From Butyrivibrio sp. YAB3001 (GTDB taxonomy: Bacteria; Bacillota; Clostridia; Lachnospirales; Lachnospiraceae), in NCBI RefSeq assembly GCF_900112195.1, contig NZ_FOKR01000002.1:14624-78623 (forward strand): a stretch of 64,000 nucleotides of DNA, in the 5' to 3' direction. The position numbers and the translations under genes were made by a program. Under the pieces are notes generated by a model. It searched no databases. It was not told the DNA's origin and saw only the letters and a list, made by a program, of their open reading frames with translations. Shown piece by piece: positions 36,402 through 45,126 of the stretch. Each line of letters starts with the position of its first letter. Position 1 is the first letter of the stretch.

Positions 36402-36418
36402 TGTTCAACTTGTGAACG
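36402..36418. promoter_or_regulatory. Inverted repeat TGTTCA-N5-TGAACG
   Basis: Dyad in the hemZ-DUF5692 gap (36366-36726). The same dyad, TGTTCA-N5-TGAACA, lies at 58291-58307 upstream of flbD. Possible regulator site. Confidence 0.35.
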
Positions 36419-36637
36419 AAAAGTGAAATAAAATTTTAACCATATAAAATTTTCATGTATAGAACTATCAGATTTTTTGATAATATTACCAAAAAAGATG
36501 TTGTAATAATCAATTATTAGAGTTGATATAAAGAAATTGTGCGACAATAATTCGGAAATTAGTCAAATAACTTACATATAGGAAACTGAAACATAAATTT
36601 TCAGTGCCCCATTTTGCAACATACAGAGCCGCAATTA

Positions 36638-36712
36638 TTGAAAAAGTTTGTGCAATATGCTATTATTATATCAAAATAAGACGATATTGCCTAAATAATG
36701 AAGTGCAATATC
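36638..36712 (+). promoter_or_regulatory. DUF5692-hypB promoter with three GCAATAT operator-like repeats
   Basis: -35 TTGAAA (36638-36643), 17-nt spacer, -10 TATTAT (36661-36666). GTGCAATAT occurs within the spacer (36650-36658) and again at 36703-36711; ATATTGC, its inverse, is at 36684-36690. The last two form GATATTGC-N14-GCAATATC, ending right against the AAAGGAGG ribosome binding site. This could be a repressor operator or an RNA hairpin controlling translation. The rest of the 361-nt gap shows only AT-rich sequence and the dyad at 36402. Confidence 0.6.
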
Positions 36713-36726
36713 AAAGGAGGTTTTTT

Positions 36727-37851
36727 ATGTTATTCCAACTTTATAGCGACCTGGCTGCTACGCAGTTACTTGGTTGGGTGTTGGTATTCTGTGGTCTTAT
36801 TCTTATGAATGAGATCGGTCGTAGGACCAAAATTGGCGGAATGATCGTATTTGTTATCATTCCAAGTATCTTAACTGTTTATTTCATCCTGGCACATTTA
36901 CATTTATTTGACTTTGGTGGAAATCCAAACCCTACTGTAGCTTACATGGATGGCTGGTTCCACTATTTTAAGCTTTATGCTGCAGATATCGGCTGCGTAG
37001 GCTTCATGATGATCAAGTACAAATGGGGTATCGGCAAGGAAAAATGGTTTGCATGGTTCCCATGGGCAATTGTTGCTGCTAACATCATGATTGCTAATGT
37101 ATCTGATATGGAATCTGCACTTGCAGCTTATTCAATCACCGGAGACCTTACAGGTGCCTGGTGGGCATCAAATGAAGGTGTATTTATCTATGGTGGATGG
37201 TGGAATGTAGTAAATGCTCTTGCAGGAATGATCAATATTTTCTGTATGACAGGTTGTGTTCACCTTTATTCATCAAAGGATAAGAACCATGCAGATATGC
37301 TTTGGCCTGATATGACTGTTTGGTTTATCGTAGCATATGATGTATGGAACTTTGAGTACACATACCTTAATCTTCCTACTCATTCCTGGTACTGTGGTGT
37401 TGCACTTCTTCTTGCACCTACTTTTGCTAACGCATTTTGGAATAAGGGCGCATGGATTCAGAACCGTGCTAACACACTTGCTATCTGGTGCATGTGGGCA
37501 CAGGTTGTTCCTACATTCCAGCTTACAACTAAATTCCAGGCAGCACTTCCTTCAGTTTACGGTGGCGCTACAGAAAATGGAATTACAACAGCTATGCTTT
37601 ACGAGAAGGCTATTGAGCTTTATAATGCACAGCAGGGTAAGACAGCTGCTGCAAATGAAGCCATCGCTTCAATGGGAATTACAGCTGATCCCAGAATGCA
37701 GGGATTCGTTGCAATCCTTTCAATTGCTATCAACGTGATCTGCATTGCAGAAATCATTAAGAGATCTTGCAAGCTTGGCAAGAACCCTTATGCTAATGAA
37801 GTATTTGCAGATACAAAAGACTTTAAACTTGCTATGGAGCGCGCAGAATAA
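36727..37851 (+). CDS. DUF5692-family polytopic membrane protein
   Basis: A 374-residue, Trp-rich integral membrane protein with about nine transmembrane segments. It matches my recollection of DUF5692; no catalytic motif or transporter signature is recognised. The ATG at 36727 has a perfect AAAGGAGG six nt upstream. hypB begins 1 nt after its stop, so both belong to one transcription unit. By association with HypB/HypA it might move nickel or anchor a membrane redox partner, but nothing in the sequence (no His cluster, no cofactor motif) proves it. Confidence 0.75.
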   Translation: MLFQLYSDLAATQLLGWVLVFCGLILMNEIGRRTKIGGMIVFVIIPSILTVYFILAHLHLFDFGGNPNPTVAYMDGWFHYFKLYAADIGCVGFMMIKYKWGIGKEKWFAWFPWAIVAANIMIANVSDMESALAAYSITGDLTGAWWASNEGVFIYGGWWNVVNALAGMINIFCMTGCVHLYSSKDKNHADMLWPDMTVWFIVAYDVWNFEYTYLNLPTHSWYCGVALLLAPTFANAFWNKGAWIQNRANTLAIWCMWAQVVPTFQLTTKFQAALPSVYGGATENGITTAMLYEKAIELYNAQQGKTAAANEAIASMGITADPRMQGFVAILSIAINVICIAEIIKRSCKLGKNPYANEVFADTKDFKLAMERAE

Positions 37852-37852
37852 T

Positions 37853-38521
37853 ATGGATAATGTAAGAGTCATCGAAGTAAAAAGAAGTATTTTTGAAAGT
37901 AATGACCAGGATGCTGAGAAACTTAGAAGTGAACTCAAGGCTTCAAAAACGTTTCTTTTAAATCTTATGTCTTCCCCTGGATCAGGCAAGACAACTACGC
38001 TTACGAGAACTATTGAGTTTCTTAAGGAAAAATACAGAATTGGTGTTATGGAAGCGGATATAGATTCTGATGTTGATGCTAAGACTATTGCTGCAACTGG
38101 CGTTAAGTCAATCCAACTTCATACAGGTGGAATGTGCCATCTTGATGCTGATATGACAAGGCAGGGCATTCGTGAACTTGGAACTGATGATGTGGATTTT
38201 GCTATCCTTGAAAATGTTGGTAATTTGGTTTGTCCTGCTGAATTTGATACAGGAAGTTCTAAGAATGCGATGATTCTTTCTGTTCCTGAAGGACACGATA
38301 AGCCTTTGAAATACCCGCTTATGTTCAGCATTTGCGATGTTGTGCTTATCAATAAGATTGATGTTATGCCTTACTTTGATTTTGACCTTGAAAAATGTAA
38401 GGAAAATATACTGTTCCGAAATCCTAATGCGAAAATCATCCCTATCTGTGCAAAAACTGGAGAAGGTATGCAGGAATGGGCTGATTGGCTTTCTGAGAAT
38501 ATTGATAAATGGAATAGTTGA
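37853..38521 (+). CDS. hypB: Nickel-insertion GTPase HypB
   Basis: A 222-residue SIMIBI GTPase. P-loop SSPGSGKTT (about 40-48), the metal-site Cys-His in GGMCHLDADM, the Cys of NVGNLVCPAEFD, and INKID for guanine specificity. It lacks the N-terminal CxxCGC nickel motif and any His-rich stretch, as in the shorter HypB proteins. HypB hands nickel with HypA to hydrogenase (or urease) precursors. No hydrogenase large/small subunit, hypC, D, E or F is in the window. It begins 1 nt after the DUF5692 gene and is followed by a strong terminator before the oxidoreductase. Confidence 0.93.
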   Translation: MDNVRVIEVKRSIFESNDQDAEKLRSELKASKTFLLNLMSSPGSGKTTTLTRTIEFLKEKYRIGVMEADIDSDVDAKTIAATGVKSIQLHTGGMCHLDADMTRQGIRELGTDDVDFAILENVGNLVCPAEFDTGSSKNAMILSVPEGHDKPLKYPLMFSICDVVLINKIDVMPYFDFDLEKCKENILFRNPNAKIIPICAKTGEGMQEWADWLSENIDKWNS

Positions 38522-38533
38522 TTTTGTTTTAGT

Positions 38534-38562
38534 GGGAGGTCATGGATGACCTCCCTTTTTTT
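38534..38562 (+). terminator. Intrinsic terminator between hypB and the oxidoreductase gene
   Basis: Ten-bp GC-rich stem GGGAGGTCAT / ATGACCTCCC followed by T7. It lies only 13 nt after hypB and 31 nt before the next start codon, so it either separates the transcripts or attenuates the downstream genes. Confidence 0.88.
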
Positions 38563-38592
38563 GCAAAAAATTATTTTTATAGGAGATTTTTT

Positions 38593-41373
38593 ATGGCAAC
38601 AAACTATAGACCGGACTGCATTAAAAATGACAATTCTCCGGTTCGCGAACCTGTAATGAAACTTGCAACTAAGATTACAGACAGAATTCCGATCAAACTT
38701 GGTCTTCAGAAAATGACAAAAGATGACCCTGAGTATTGGGCAATAGCTGCAATGGTAACAGACGAAGAGGCTTTACTTGGACTTAAGTTCGATGTCCGTA
38801 AGCCAATGACATTCTCGGAGATTCAGAAAAAATCAGGTATTGAAGAGAAACACTTACAGGAGCTCCTTGATCACATGTCATGGAGTGGTATCTTAGAGTA
38901 TAACTGGGAAAATGAAGCTCACGAAAAACAATGGGTACTTCCTATGTATGTCCCGGGAAGTGCTGAGTTTTCCAATATGAACAAGGATCTTATTGATGCG
39001 CATCCTGAGCTTGGAAAATTCTTTGATTATATGACCAGACTTCCTTTGGAAAAAGTAACCAAGATGGTTCCTCCGGGAGGAGCTGGAGTAGGAATGCATG
39101 TTATTCCGGTTGAAAAAGCTATAGAAATGAATAATGAATCCATTTCTCTTGAGCATATTTCACACTGGCTTGATAAATATGAAGGCAAATATGCCGCAAG
39201 CCCTTGTTCATGCCGCCGTTCACGTAAGACATATGAAGAAGGCTGTGCAGATGATGAATGGGATTGGTGTATTGCAGTTGGTGATATGGCTGATTATGTT
39301 GTAGAAACCAACAAAGGCGGAAGATATATCACTAAAGAAGAAGCTCTTGCCATCTTCAAAAAAGCTGAGGACAACGGATTTGTTCATCAGATCACAAACA
39401 TCGATGGCGAAAACAAGATTTTTGCTATTTGCAACTGTAACGTGAACGTATGCTACGCGCTTAGAACTTCACAGTTGTTCAATACACCAAATATGTCACG
39501 TTCAGCGTATGTTGCTAAAGTTAAAAAAGAAAACTGCGTTGCATGCGGACGCTGTGTAGAAGTATGTCCTGCAGGAGCAGTTAAACTCGGACAGAAACTT
39601 TGCAAAAAAGACGGTTCACAGGTTAAATATCCTAAGCATCTTCTTCCTAGTGATAAAAAATGGTCTGAAGCTGATTGGGATTGGGATTACAGAGATAATA
39701 ACAGAATAAACTGCTATGATTCCGGTACTGCGCCTTGTAAGACAGCATGTCCTGCACACATTGCAGTACAGGGATATCTAAAGCTTGCAGCTCAGGGTAA
39801 GTACACAGAAGCACTTGCTCTTATCAAAAAGAACAATCCACTTCCTGCTGTTTGTGGACATATTTGCAACAGACGTTGCGAAGAGGCTTGTACAAGAGGC
39901 ACAATCGATCAGGCAGTAGCTATAGATGAAGTTAAAAAGTTCATTGCAGCAAGAGACTTAAATGCAGAAACTCGTTTCATACCTGAGAAGGTTGTTCCTA
40001 AGGTCCAGGGCGAATTTGATGAAAAGATTGCTATCATTGGTGGTGGTCCTGCAGGTCTTTCCTGCGCATTCTATCTTGCAGAAAAAGGTTATAAGCCTAC
40101 AATTTTTGAAAAGAATCAGAAGGCAGGCGGAATGCTTGTTTATGGAATTCCTTCATATAAGCTTGAAAAGAATGTTGTTCAGGCTGAGATAGATGTTATC
40201 AAAGCTATGGGCGTTGAGATAAAGACTGGCGTTGAAGTCGGAAAAGATATAACTCTTGATGAACTCAGAAATCAGGGATATAAAGCTTTCTATATTGCAA
40301 TTGGATGTCAGGGCGGAAGAAAGGCCGGAATTCCTGGTGAGGACGCAGAAGGTGTTGTTACAGCTGTTGATTTTCTTCATGCTGTAACAGATGATGAGTC
40401 TATTAAGGTTGAGGGTGATGCTGTTGTTATCGGTGGTGGTAATGTTGCTATCGATGTCAGCAGAAGCGCTGTAAGATGTGGAGCAAAGAGCGTAAAGCAG
40501 TTCTGTCTTGAAACAAGAGATAGTATGCCTGCTTCTGATGATGAAGTTGAAGAAGCTATAGAAGATGGTGTAGAGATCAATTGCGGATGGGGACCTAAGG
40601 AAATTCTTACTGAGAACGGTAAGGTTAAGGGAATCGTCTTTAAGAAATGTACATCTGTAAAAGATGCTGATGGAAGATTCAATCCTCAGTATGATGAAAA
40701 TGATACTGTAACAGTTGAGTGTCAGCATGTATTCCTTTCAATTGGCCAGAGCATTGTATGGGGTGATCTTATAAAGGGCTCAAAGGTTGAGCTTGGAAGA
40801 GGCCAGGGTGCTGTTGCAGACGCACTTACATATCAGACTGCTCAGCCGGATATTTTTGTAGGTGGTGACGTATATACCGGTCCTAAATTTGCTATTGATG
40901 CCATTGCTGCAGGTAAGCAGGGTGCTATTTCAATTCACAGATTTGTTCAGCCACATTCATCACTTACAATTGGCAGAAATCGTAATGACTTTAAGGAACT
41001 TAATAAAGAAGATATTCTTGTTAAGGACTATGATACCTGCAAGAGACAGATCCCTGGAAAGAGCGATGCTATAAAGGATCCTACACATTCTTTCAGAGAT
41101 GCAAAGCTTGTATTTACAGAAGAGCAGGTTAAGGCTGAGACTGCAAGATGCTTATCTTGTGGCGCATCAGTTGTTGATACAAATAAGTGCATCGGCTGTG
41201 GACTTTGTACCACAAAGTGTGAGTTTGATGCTATTCACCTTTACAGAGATAATCCAGAGTGCTCAACTATGAGAAAGAGTGAGGATAAGCTTAAATATAT
41301 CCTTCCTTATGGTCTCAAACAGGCAATCAAGATCAAGTTTAAGGGTGAAAAGACTCAGGAAGATTATGAGTGA
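38593..41373 (+). CDS. Large flavin/Fe-S NAD(P)-dependent oxidoreductase (GltD/NfnB-like core)
   Basis: A 926-residue protein in several blocks: an N-terminal winged-helix-like segment (about 60-110), a Cys-rich region (C205-x-C207, C280-x-C282, C287), a 4Fe-4S ferredoxin motif C315/C318/C321/C325, a GltD-type Cys domain (C382, C386 onward), FAD site GGGPAG (483-488), NAD(P) site GGGNVA (614 on), and a C-terminal ferredoxin site C866/C869/C872/C876. The core resembles glutamate synthase small subunit and NfnB, which move electrons between NADPH, FAD and Fe-S clusters. No glutamate synthase large subunit is nearby. ATG 38593 follows AGGAG. hypA starts 5 nt after the stop, suggesting a nickel-linked redox role. 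Substrate unknown. Confidence 0.85.
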   Translation: MATNYRPDCIKNDNSPVREPVMKLATKITDRIPIKLGLQKMTKDDPEYWAIAAMVTDEEALLGLKFDVRKPMTFSEIQKKSGIEEKHLQELLDHMSWSGILEYNWENEAHEKQWVLPMYVPGSAEFSNMNKDLIDAHPELGKFFDYMTRLPLEKVTKMVPPGGAGVGMHVIPVEKAIEMNNESISLEHISHWLDKYEGKYAASPCSCRRSRKTYEEGCADDEWDWCIAVGDMADYVVETNKGGRYITKEEALAIFKKAEDNGFVHQITNIDGENKIFAICNCNVNVCYALRTSQLFNTPNMSRSAYVAKVKKENCVACGRCVEVCPAGAVKLGQKLCKKDGSQVKYPKHLLPSDKKWSEADWDWDYRDNNRINCYDSGTAPCKTACPAHIAVQGYLKLAAQGKYTEALALIKKNNPLPAVCGHICNRRCEEACTRGTIDQAVAIDEVKKFIAARDLNAETRFIPEKVVPKVQGEFDEKIAIIGGGPAGLSCAFYLAEKGYKPTIFEKNQKAGGMLVYGIPSYKLEKNVVQAEIDVIKAMGVEIKTGVEVGKDITLDELRNQGYKAFYIAIGCQGGRKAGIPGEDAEGVVTAVDFLHAVTDDESIKVEGDAVVIGGGNVAIDVSRSAVRCGAKSVKQFCLETRDSMPASDDEVEEAIEDGVEINCGWGPKEILTENGKVKGIVFKKCTSVKDADGRFNPQYDENDTVTVECQHVFLSIGQSIVWGDLIKGSKVELGRGQGAVADALTYQTAQPDIFVGGDVYTGPKFAIDAIAAGKQGAISIHRFVQPHSSLTIGRNRNDFKELNKEDILVKDYDTCKRQIPGKSDAIKDPTHSFRDAKLVFTEEQVKAETARCLSCGASVVDTNKCIGCGLCTTKCEFDAIHLYRDNPECSTMRKSEDKLKYILPYGLKQAIKIKFKGEKTQEDYE

Positions 41374-41378
41374 TAATC

Positions 41379-41723
41379 ATGCATGAATTAGGTGTTGTAT
41401 TTAAAATAATTGATGACCTTACAGATCTTAGTGAGGAAAAAGAGATAAAAAAGATTCATTCAGTAACGATTCAGCTTGGTGAGGTTTCCGGCGTTGTGCC
41501 GGAATACCTTACTGATGCCTGGAAATGGGCAGCTGCAAAGACTGACATTTTAAAAGGCTCAGATCTTTTGATAGAAACGTTACCTGCTGTGACATATTGT
41601 GAGGAGTGTAATTCAGAATATGATACAGTCAAGTATGGAAGAATCTGTCCTAATTGTGGCAGTGAAAAGACCTATCTGCTCAAGGGAAATGAGTTTATGA
41701 TCAAGGAAATATCTGCGACCTGA
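41379..41723 (+). CDS. hypA: Nickel metallochaperone HypA
   Basis: A 114-residue protein, normal HypA length. It begins Met-His-Glu, the N-terminal nickel ligand motif, and carries the zinc site CEEC and CPNC separated by 13 residues. The start at 41379 is fixed by the need for MHE. It is coupled to the oxidoreductase gene (5-nt gap). With HypB it would load nickel on a client that is not evident here. Confidence 0.93.
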   Translation: MHELGVVFKIIDDLTDLSEEKEIKKIHSVTIQLGEVSGVVPEYLTDAWKWAAAKTDILKGSDLLIETLPAVTYCEECNSEYDTVKYGRICPNCGSEKTYLLKGNEFMIKEISAT

Positions 41724-41780
41724 CTAATGCGTGTTTCTGTGATTTAAGGTAAAAATCTATAGTTTATGATATAAACAATA

Positions 41781-41829
41781 CAGTTGTCTGTCAGTTCAAA
41801 ATATTACTTTTGAGTCTTTCAGGCAACTG
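41781..41829 (+). terminator. Large imperfect hairpin after hypA
   Basis: CAGTTGTCTG (41781-41790) pairs with CAGGCAACTG (41820-41829) and encloses TCAAAA / TTTTGA. The T-run (T6) lies about 18 nt downstream, so termination is likely but not textbook. Confidence 0.5.
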
Positions 41830-41869
41830 AATTGCTATGTGGAATGTTTTTTAGCCCGAATTTTAGGGG

Positions 41870-41898
41870 TTGACGAATGTACTAATTATGTATATTAA
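41870..41898 (+). promoter_or_regulatory. topA promoter
   Basis: -35 TTGACG (41870-41875), 17-nt spacer, -10 TATTAA (41893-41898). Confidence 0.7.
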
Positions 41899-41983
41899 TA
41901 AGAAATAGTGGTTTTATAGTAAGCGTTGTGGTAATTTGCTTACTATGATAAAAAGATATTATGAAGGGGCTATATTAGATATA

Positions 41984-44086
41984 ATGGCAACAAAAACAAG
42001 TAATAACAAGAAAAATGCACTCCTTATTGTTGAGTCACCTACTAAGGTTAAGGCAATCAAAAAGTTTTTGGGGGCTGGTTATGATGTTGCTGCCAGCAAC
42101 GGACATGTTCGTGATCTTCCTAAGAGTCAGATGGGAGTAGATATCGAACATGATTTTGAACCGAAATATATCACTATTCGTGGAAAAGGCGACATTCTCG
42201 CTGATCTTCGCAAAAAGGTAAAAAAAGCTGATAATGTTTATCTCGCAACCGACCCTGACCGTGAGGGTGAGGCTATTTCCTGGCATCTTATTTCAGCATT
42301 AAAGCTTGAAGAAGCTGATGCCAAGGTTCAGAGAGTAACATTTAATGAAATTACTAAAAATGCTGTAAAAGAGGCAATGAAACATCCCAGAGATATTGAT
42401 ATGAATCTGGTTGATGCTCAGCAGGCAAGAAGAATTCTTGACAGAATGGTTGGTTATAGCATCTCACCTCTTTTATGGTCTAAGATAAAGAGAGGTTTAA
42501 GCGCAGGACGAGTTCAGTCAGTAGCGCTTCGTATCATAGCTGACAGAGAAGAAGAGATCGATTCCTTTATTCCAAGTGAATATTGGACACTTGATGTTAA
42601 TCTCAAGGCTGAGGGCGAGAAGAAGCCACTTGTTGCTCACTATTATGGAACTCTCAATGAGAAAAAAGAAATAAAGTCTAAGGATGAACTTGAAAAGATA
42701 TGTGCATCTTTAGAGGGGCAAAAGTATGTAGTAAGCGATATCAAAAAGGGTGAAAGAACTAAGAAGGCGCCACTTCCTTTTACTACATCAACTCTTCAGC
42801 AGGAGGCTTCCAAAGCGCTTAATTTTTCGACACAAAAGACAATGCGTGTTGCACAGCAACTTTACGAAGGAATAGAACTTGGAAAACAGGGAACAGTCGG
42901 TCTTATTACATATCTTCGTACCGATTCAACCCGTATCTCTGATGAGGCTATTGCATCAGCGAATGATTATATCCTGAATAACTTTGGTAAGGAATACTTA
43001 TCAGAAGGCACTACAGTTAAAAAGAGTGATGCCAAGATTCAGGATGCTCATGAAGCCATCAGACCTACCTATGTTGAAAATACTCCTGTAATGGTGAAAG
43101 AATATCTTTCAAGAGACCAGTTCAGGTTATATCAGCTGATATGGCGCAGATTTATGGCAAGCCGTATGGCTCCTGCAAAGTATGAGACTACTTCTGTTAA
43201 GATTGATGCCGGAGAGCACAGATTTACAGTTGCAGCTTCCAAGACTGTTTTTGATGGATTTTTGAATGTCTATACAGATGAAGATGATCAGATTGAGAAA
43301 AATGTTCTCATGAAGAATCTTGATACTGATACAAAGCTTTCTTTTGACGCTTTTGATGCTGCACAGCATTTTACACAGCCTGCTCCACATTATACTGAGG
43401 CATCACTTGTACATGACCTTGAAGCTCTTGGAATTGGCAGACCCAGTACATACGCGCCTACAATTTCTACAATCCTTGCAAGACATTATATTACCAAGGA
43501 AAATAAGGCGATTTTCATAACTGAGCTTGGCCAGGCAGTTAATAAGATGATGAATGATGCTTTCCCTCAGATCGTTGATGTTAATTTTACATCCAATATG
43601 GAAGCTTTACTTGATGGTATTGCTGAGGGAGAAGTTAAGTGGAAGACTGTTATTGAGAATTTCTACCCGGATCTTAATGAAGCGGTTAAAGAAGCTGAGA
43701 AAGCTATGGAGAAGATTCAGGTCCAGGATGAAGTTACTGATGAGATTTGTCCTAACTGTGGCAGAAATATGGTCATCAAATATGGTCCTCATGGTAAATT
43801 CCTTGCTTGTCCGGGATTCCCTGAATGTAAGAATACAATGCCATATTTTGAGAAGATTGGCGTTGAATGTCCAAAATGCGGAAAAGATATTGTTCTTAAG
43901 CGTACACGTAAGGGAAGAATGTATTATGGCTGTATAGATGCTCCTGAATGTGACTTTATGTCATGGGCAAGACCTGTTAAAGAAAAGTGTCCTAATTGCG
44001 GAAGTTTCATGGTTGCAAAGAGCAATAAAATTGCATGTAGCAATCAGGAATGTGGATATGTTTGCAACAGGGAAAACAATAATTAA
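41984..44086 (+). CDS. topA: DNA topoisomerase I
   Basis: A type IA topoisomerase of about 700 residues relaxing negative supercoils. TOPRIM domain (LLIVESPTKVKAI, later DPDREGEAISWHL), catalytic Y310 in TYLRTDSTR, and three C-terminal zinc-ribbon repeats (CPNCGRN...CPGFPEC, CPKCGKD...CIDAPEC, CPNCGSF...CSNQEC). The start is uncertain: ATG 41984 gives the typical short Lys/Asn-rich lead before the TOPRIM, but the best purine-rich tract (GAAGGGG) is 15 nt away; an ATG at 41945 is also possible. Ends at a terminator after a CodY-box-like sequence. Confidence 0.96.
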   Translation: MATKTSNNKKNALLIVESPTKVKAIKKFLGAGYDVAASNGHVRDLPKSQMGVDIEHDFEPKYITIRGKGDILADLRKKVKKADNVYLATDPDREGEAISWHLISALKLEEADAKVQRVTFNEITKNAVKEAMKHPRDIDMNLVDAQQARRILDRMVGYSISPLLWSKIKRGLSAGRVQSVALRIIADREEEIDSFIPSEYWTLDVNLKAEGEKKPLVAHYYGTLNEKKEIKSKDELEKICASLEGQKYVVSDIKKGERTKKAPLPFTTSTLQQEASKALNFSTQKTMRVAQQLYEGIELGKQGTVGLITYLRTDSTRISDEAIASANDYILNNFGKEYLSEGTTVKKSDAKIQDAHEAIRPTYVENTPVMVKEYLSRDQFRLYQLIWRRFMASRMAPAKYETTSVKIDAGEHRFTVAASKTVFDGFLNVYTDEDDQIEKNVLMKNLDTDTKLSFDAFDAAQHFTQPAPHYTEASLVHDLEALGIGRPSTYAPTISTILARHYITKENKAIFITELGQAVNKMMNDAFPQIVDVNFTSNMEALLDGIAEGEVKWKTVIENFYPDLNEAVKEAEKAMEKIQVQDEVTDEICPNCGRNMVIKYGPHGKFLACPGFPECKNTMPYFEKIGVECPKCGKDIVLKRTRKGRMYYGCIDAPECDFMSWARPVKEKCPNCGSFMVAKSNKIACSNQECGYVCNRENNN

Positions 44087-44109
44087 AGATTATTCATTGT
44101 AATAATATA

Positions 44110-44124
44110 AACTTTCAGAAAACT
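44110..44124. promoter_or_regulatory. CodY-box-like sequence
   Basis: AACTTTCAGAAAACT matches 13 of 15 positions of the consensus AATTTTCWGAAAATT. It lies between the topA stop and the topA terminator, 144 nt upstream of codY. It could mark autoregulation, but its position ahead of the terminator leaves this uncertain. Confidence 0.45.
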
Positions 44125-44144
44125 TTACCTTTTTTTCATAATTG

Positions 44145-44178
44145 TAGGTGCTTTATTGTTTGAAGCACCTATTTTTTT
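44145..44178 (+). terminator. topA terminator
   Basis: Nine-bp stem TAGGTGCTT / AAGCACCTA followed by T7. Confidence 0.92.
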
Positions 44179-44267
44179 ATGCTATCATAACAATAGCATT
44201 ATTGTGAATTATGCGATATTGCGTGAATTTCTATATGTAGAGAAGTCTATCAAAAAGGAGAAATGCG

Positions 44268-45047
44268 ATGAGTAGTGTTCAGCTACTGGATAAAACCCGT
44301 AAAATCGGAAAGCTTTTGCACAACAGTAATTCAGGTAAAGTTGTTTTTAATGATATCTGTAGAGTCTTATGTGATATCTTATCCTCAAATATGTTTGTCA
44401 TCAGTAAAAAAGGCAAAGTTCTAGGTATTGGTGAAAGCGCAAATGTTGAATCATTAAGTGACCTTTTAGTTGATGATGTTGGTTCTTTTATTGATCCAAT
44501 GCTTAATGAAAGACTTCTCACGATTCTTTCTACAAAAGAAAATGTTAATCTGGAAACCCTTGGGTTTGAAGGAATAGACAGTTCCAAGTTCCAGGCAATA
44601 ATAACTCCTATCGAAATTGCAGGAGAAAGACTTGGGACATTGTTTATCTATAAGACAAATGAACCTTACGATATCGACGATATCATTCTTTGTGAATATG
44701 GCACAACAGTTGTAGGGCTTGAGATGCTTAGGGCTGTTAATGAAGAAAATGCTGAAGAAAGCAGAAAGCTTGCAGTTGTAAAATCAGCAATAGGAACATT
44801 ATCATTTTCTGAGATGCAGGCAATTATCCATATATTTGATGAGCTTGACGGAATGGAAGGCGTTTTAGTTGCAAGTAAGATCGCTGACAGAGTTGGCATA
44901 ACCAGAAGCGTTATAGTAAATGCTCTTAGAAAATTTGAAAGTGCCGGAGTTATTGAATCAAGATCTTCTGGAATGAAGGGAACTTATATTAAAGTTACCA
45001 ACGATGTTGTTTTTAACGAAATTAAAAAATTAAAACAAGAACTATGA
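44268..45047 (+). CDS. codY: GTP- and branched-chain-amino-acid-sensing global repressor CodY
   Basis: A 259-residue protein, the usual CodY length, starting MSSVQLLDKTRKIGKLL. GAF ligand domain (about 1-155) and C-terminal winged helix (about 200-259) with ASKIADRVGITRSVIVNALRK, the DNA-recognition helix. CodY represses amino-acid synthesis, transport and often motility genes when isoleucine/valine and GTP are high; here it lies just upstream of the flagellar cluster and in the same window as ilv/leu genes. ATG follows AAAAGGAG. The sequence just after its stop contains a sigma-28-like promoter. Confidence 0.96.
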   Translation: MSSVQLLDKTRKIGKLLHNSNSGKVVFNDICRVLCDILSSNMFVISKKGKVLGIGESANVESLSDLLVDDVGSFIDPMLNERLLTILSTKENVNLETLGFEGIDSSKFQAIITPIEIAGERLGTLFIYKTNEPYDIDDIILCEYGTTVVGLEMLRAVNEENAEESRKLAVVKSAIGTLSFSEMQAIIHIFDELDGMEGVLVASKIADRVGITRSVIVNALRKFESAGVIESRSSGMKGTYIKVTNDVVFNEIKKLKQEL

Positions 45048-45072
45048 AGATTTTTGAAAAAATGTCCGATAT
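45046..45072 (+). promoter_or_regulatory. Sigma-28-like promoter after codY
   Basis: GAAG-N15-TCCGATAT, one mismatch to the -10 consensus GCCGATAT. It shares AAGATTTTT and CCGATATATT with the stronger site upstream of fliK (53164-53190). It would drive a short transcript ending at the terminator 45136-45167, or read on to flgB. Confidence 0.45.
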
Positions 45073-45126
45073 ATTTATTAACACGGTGGAATAAAATAGT
45101 ATTTAAATTTAATATTTTCAGGATGG

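Noticed and set aside
36604-36726. In-frame extension of the DUF5692 gene upstream of 36727
   Set aside because: It would run through the promoter boxes and the Shine-Dalgarno, and the perfect AAAGGAGG fixes the start at 36727.
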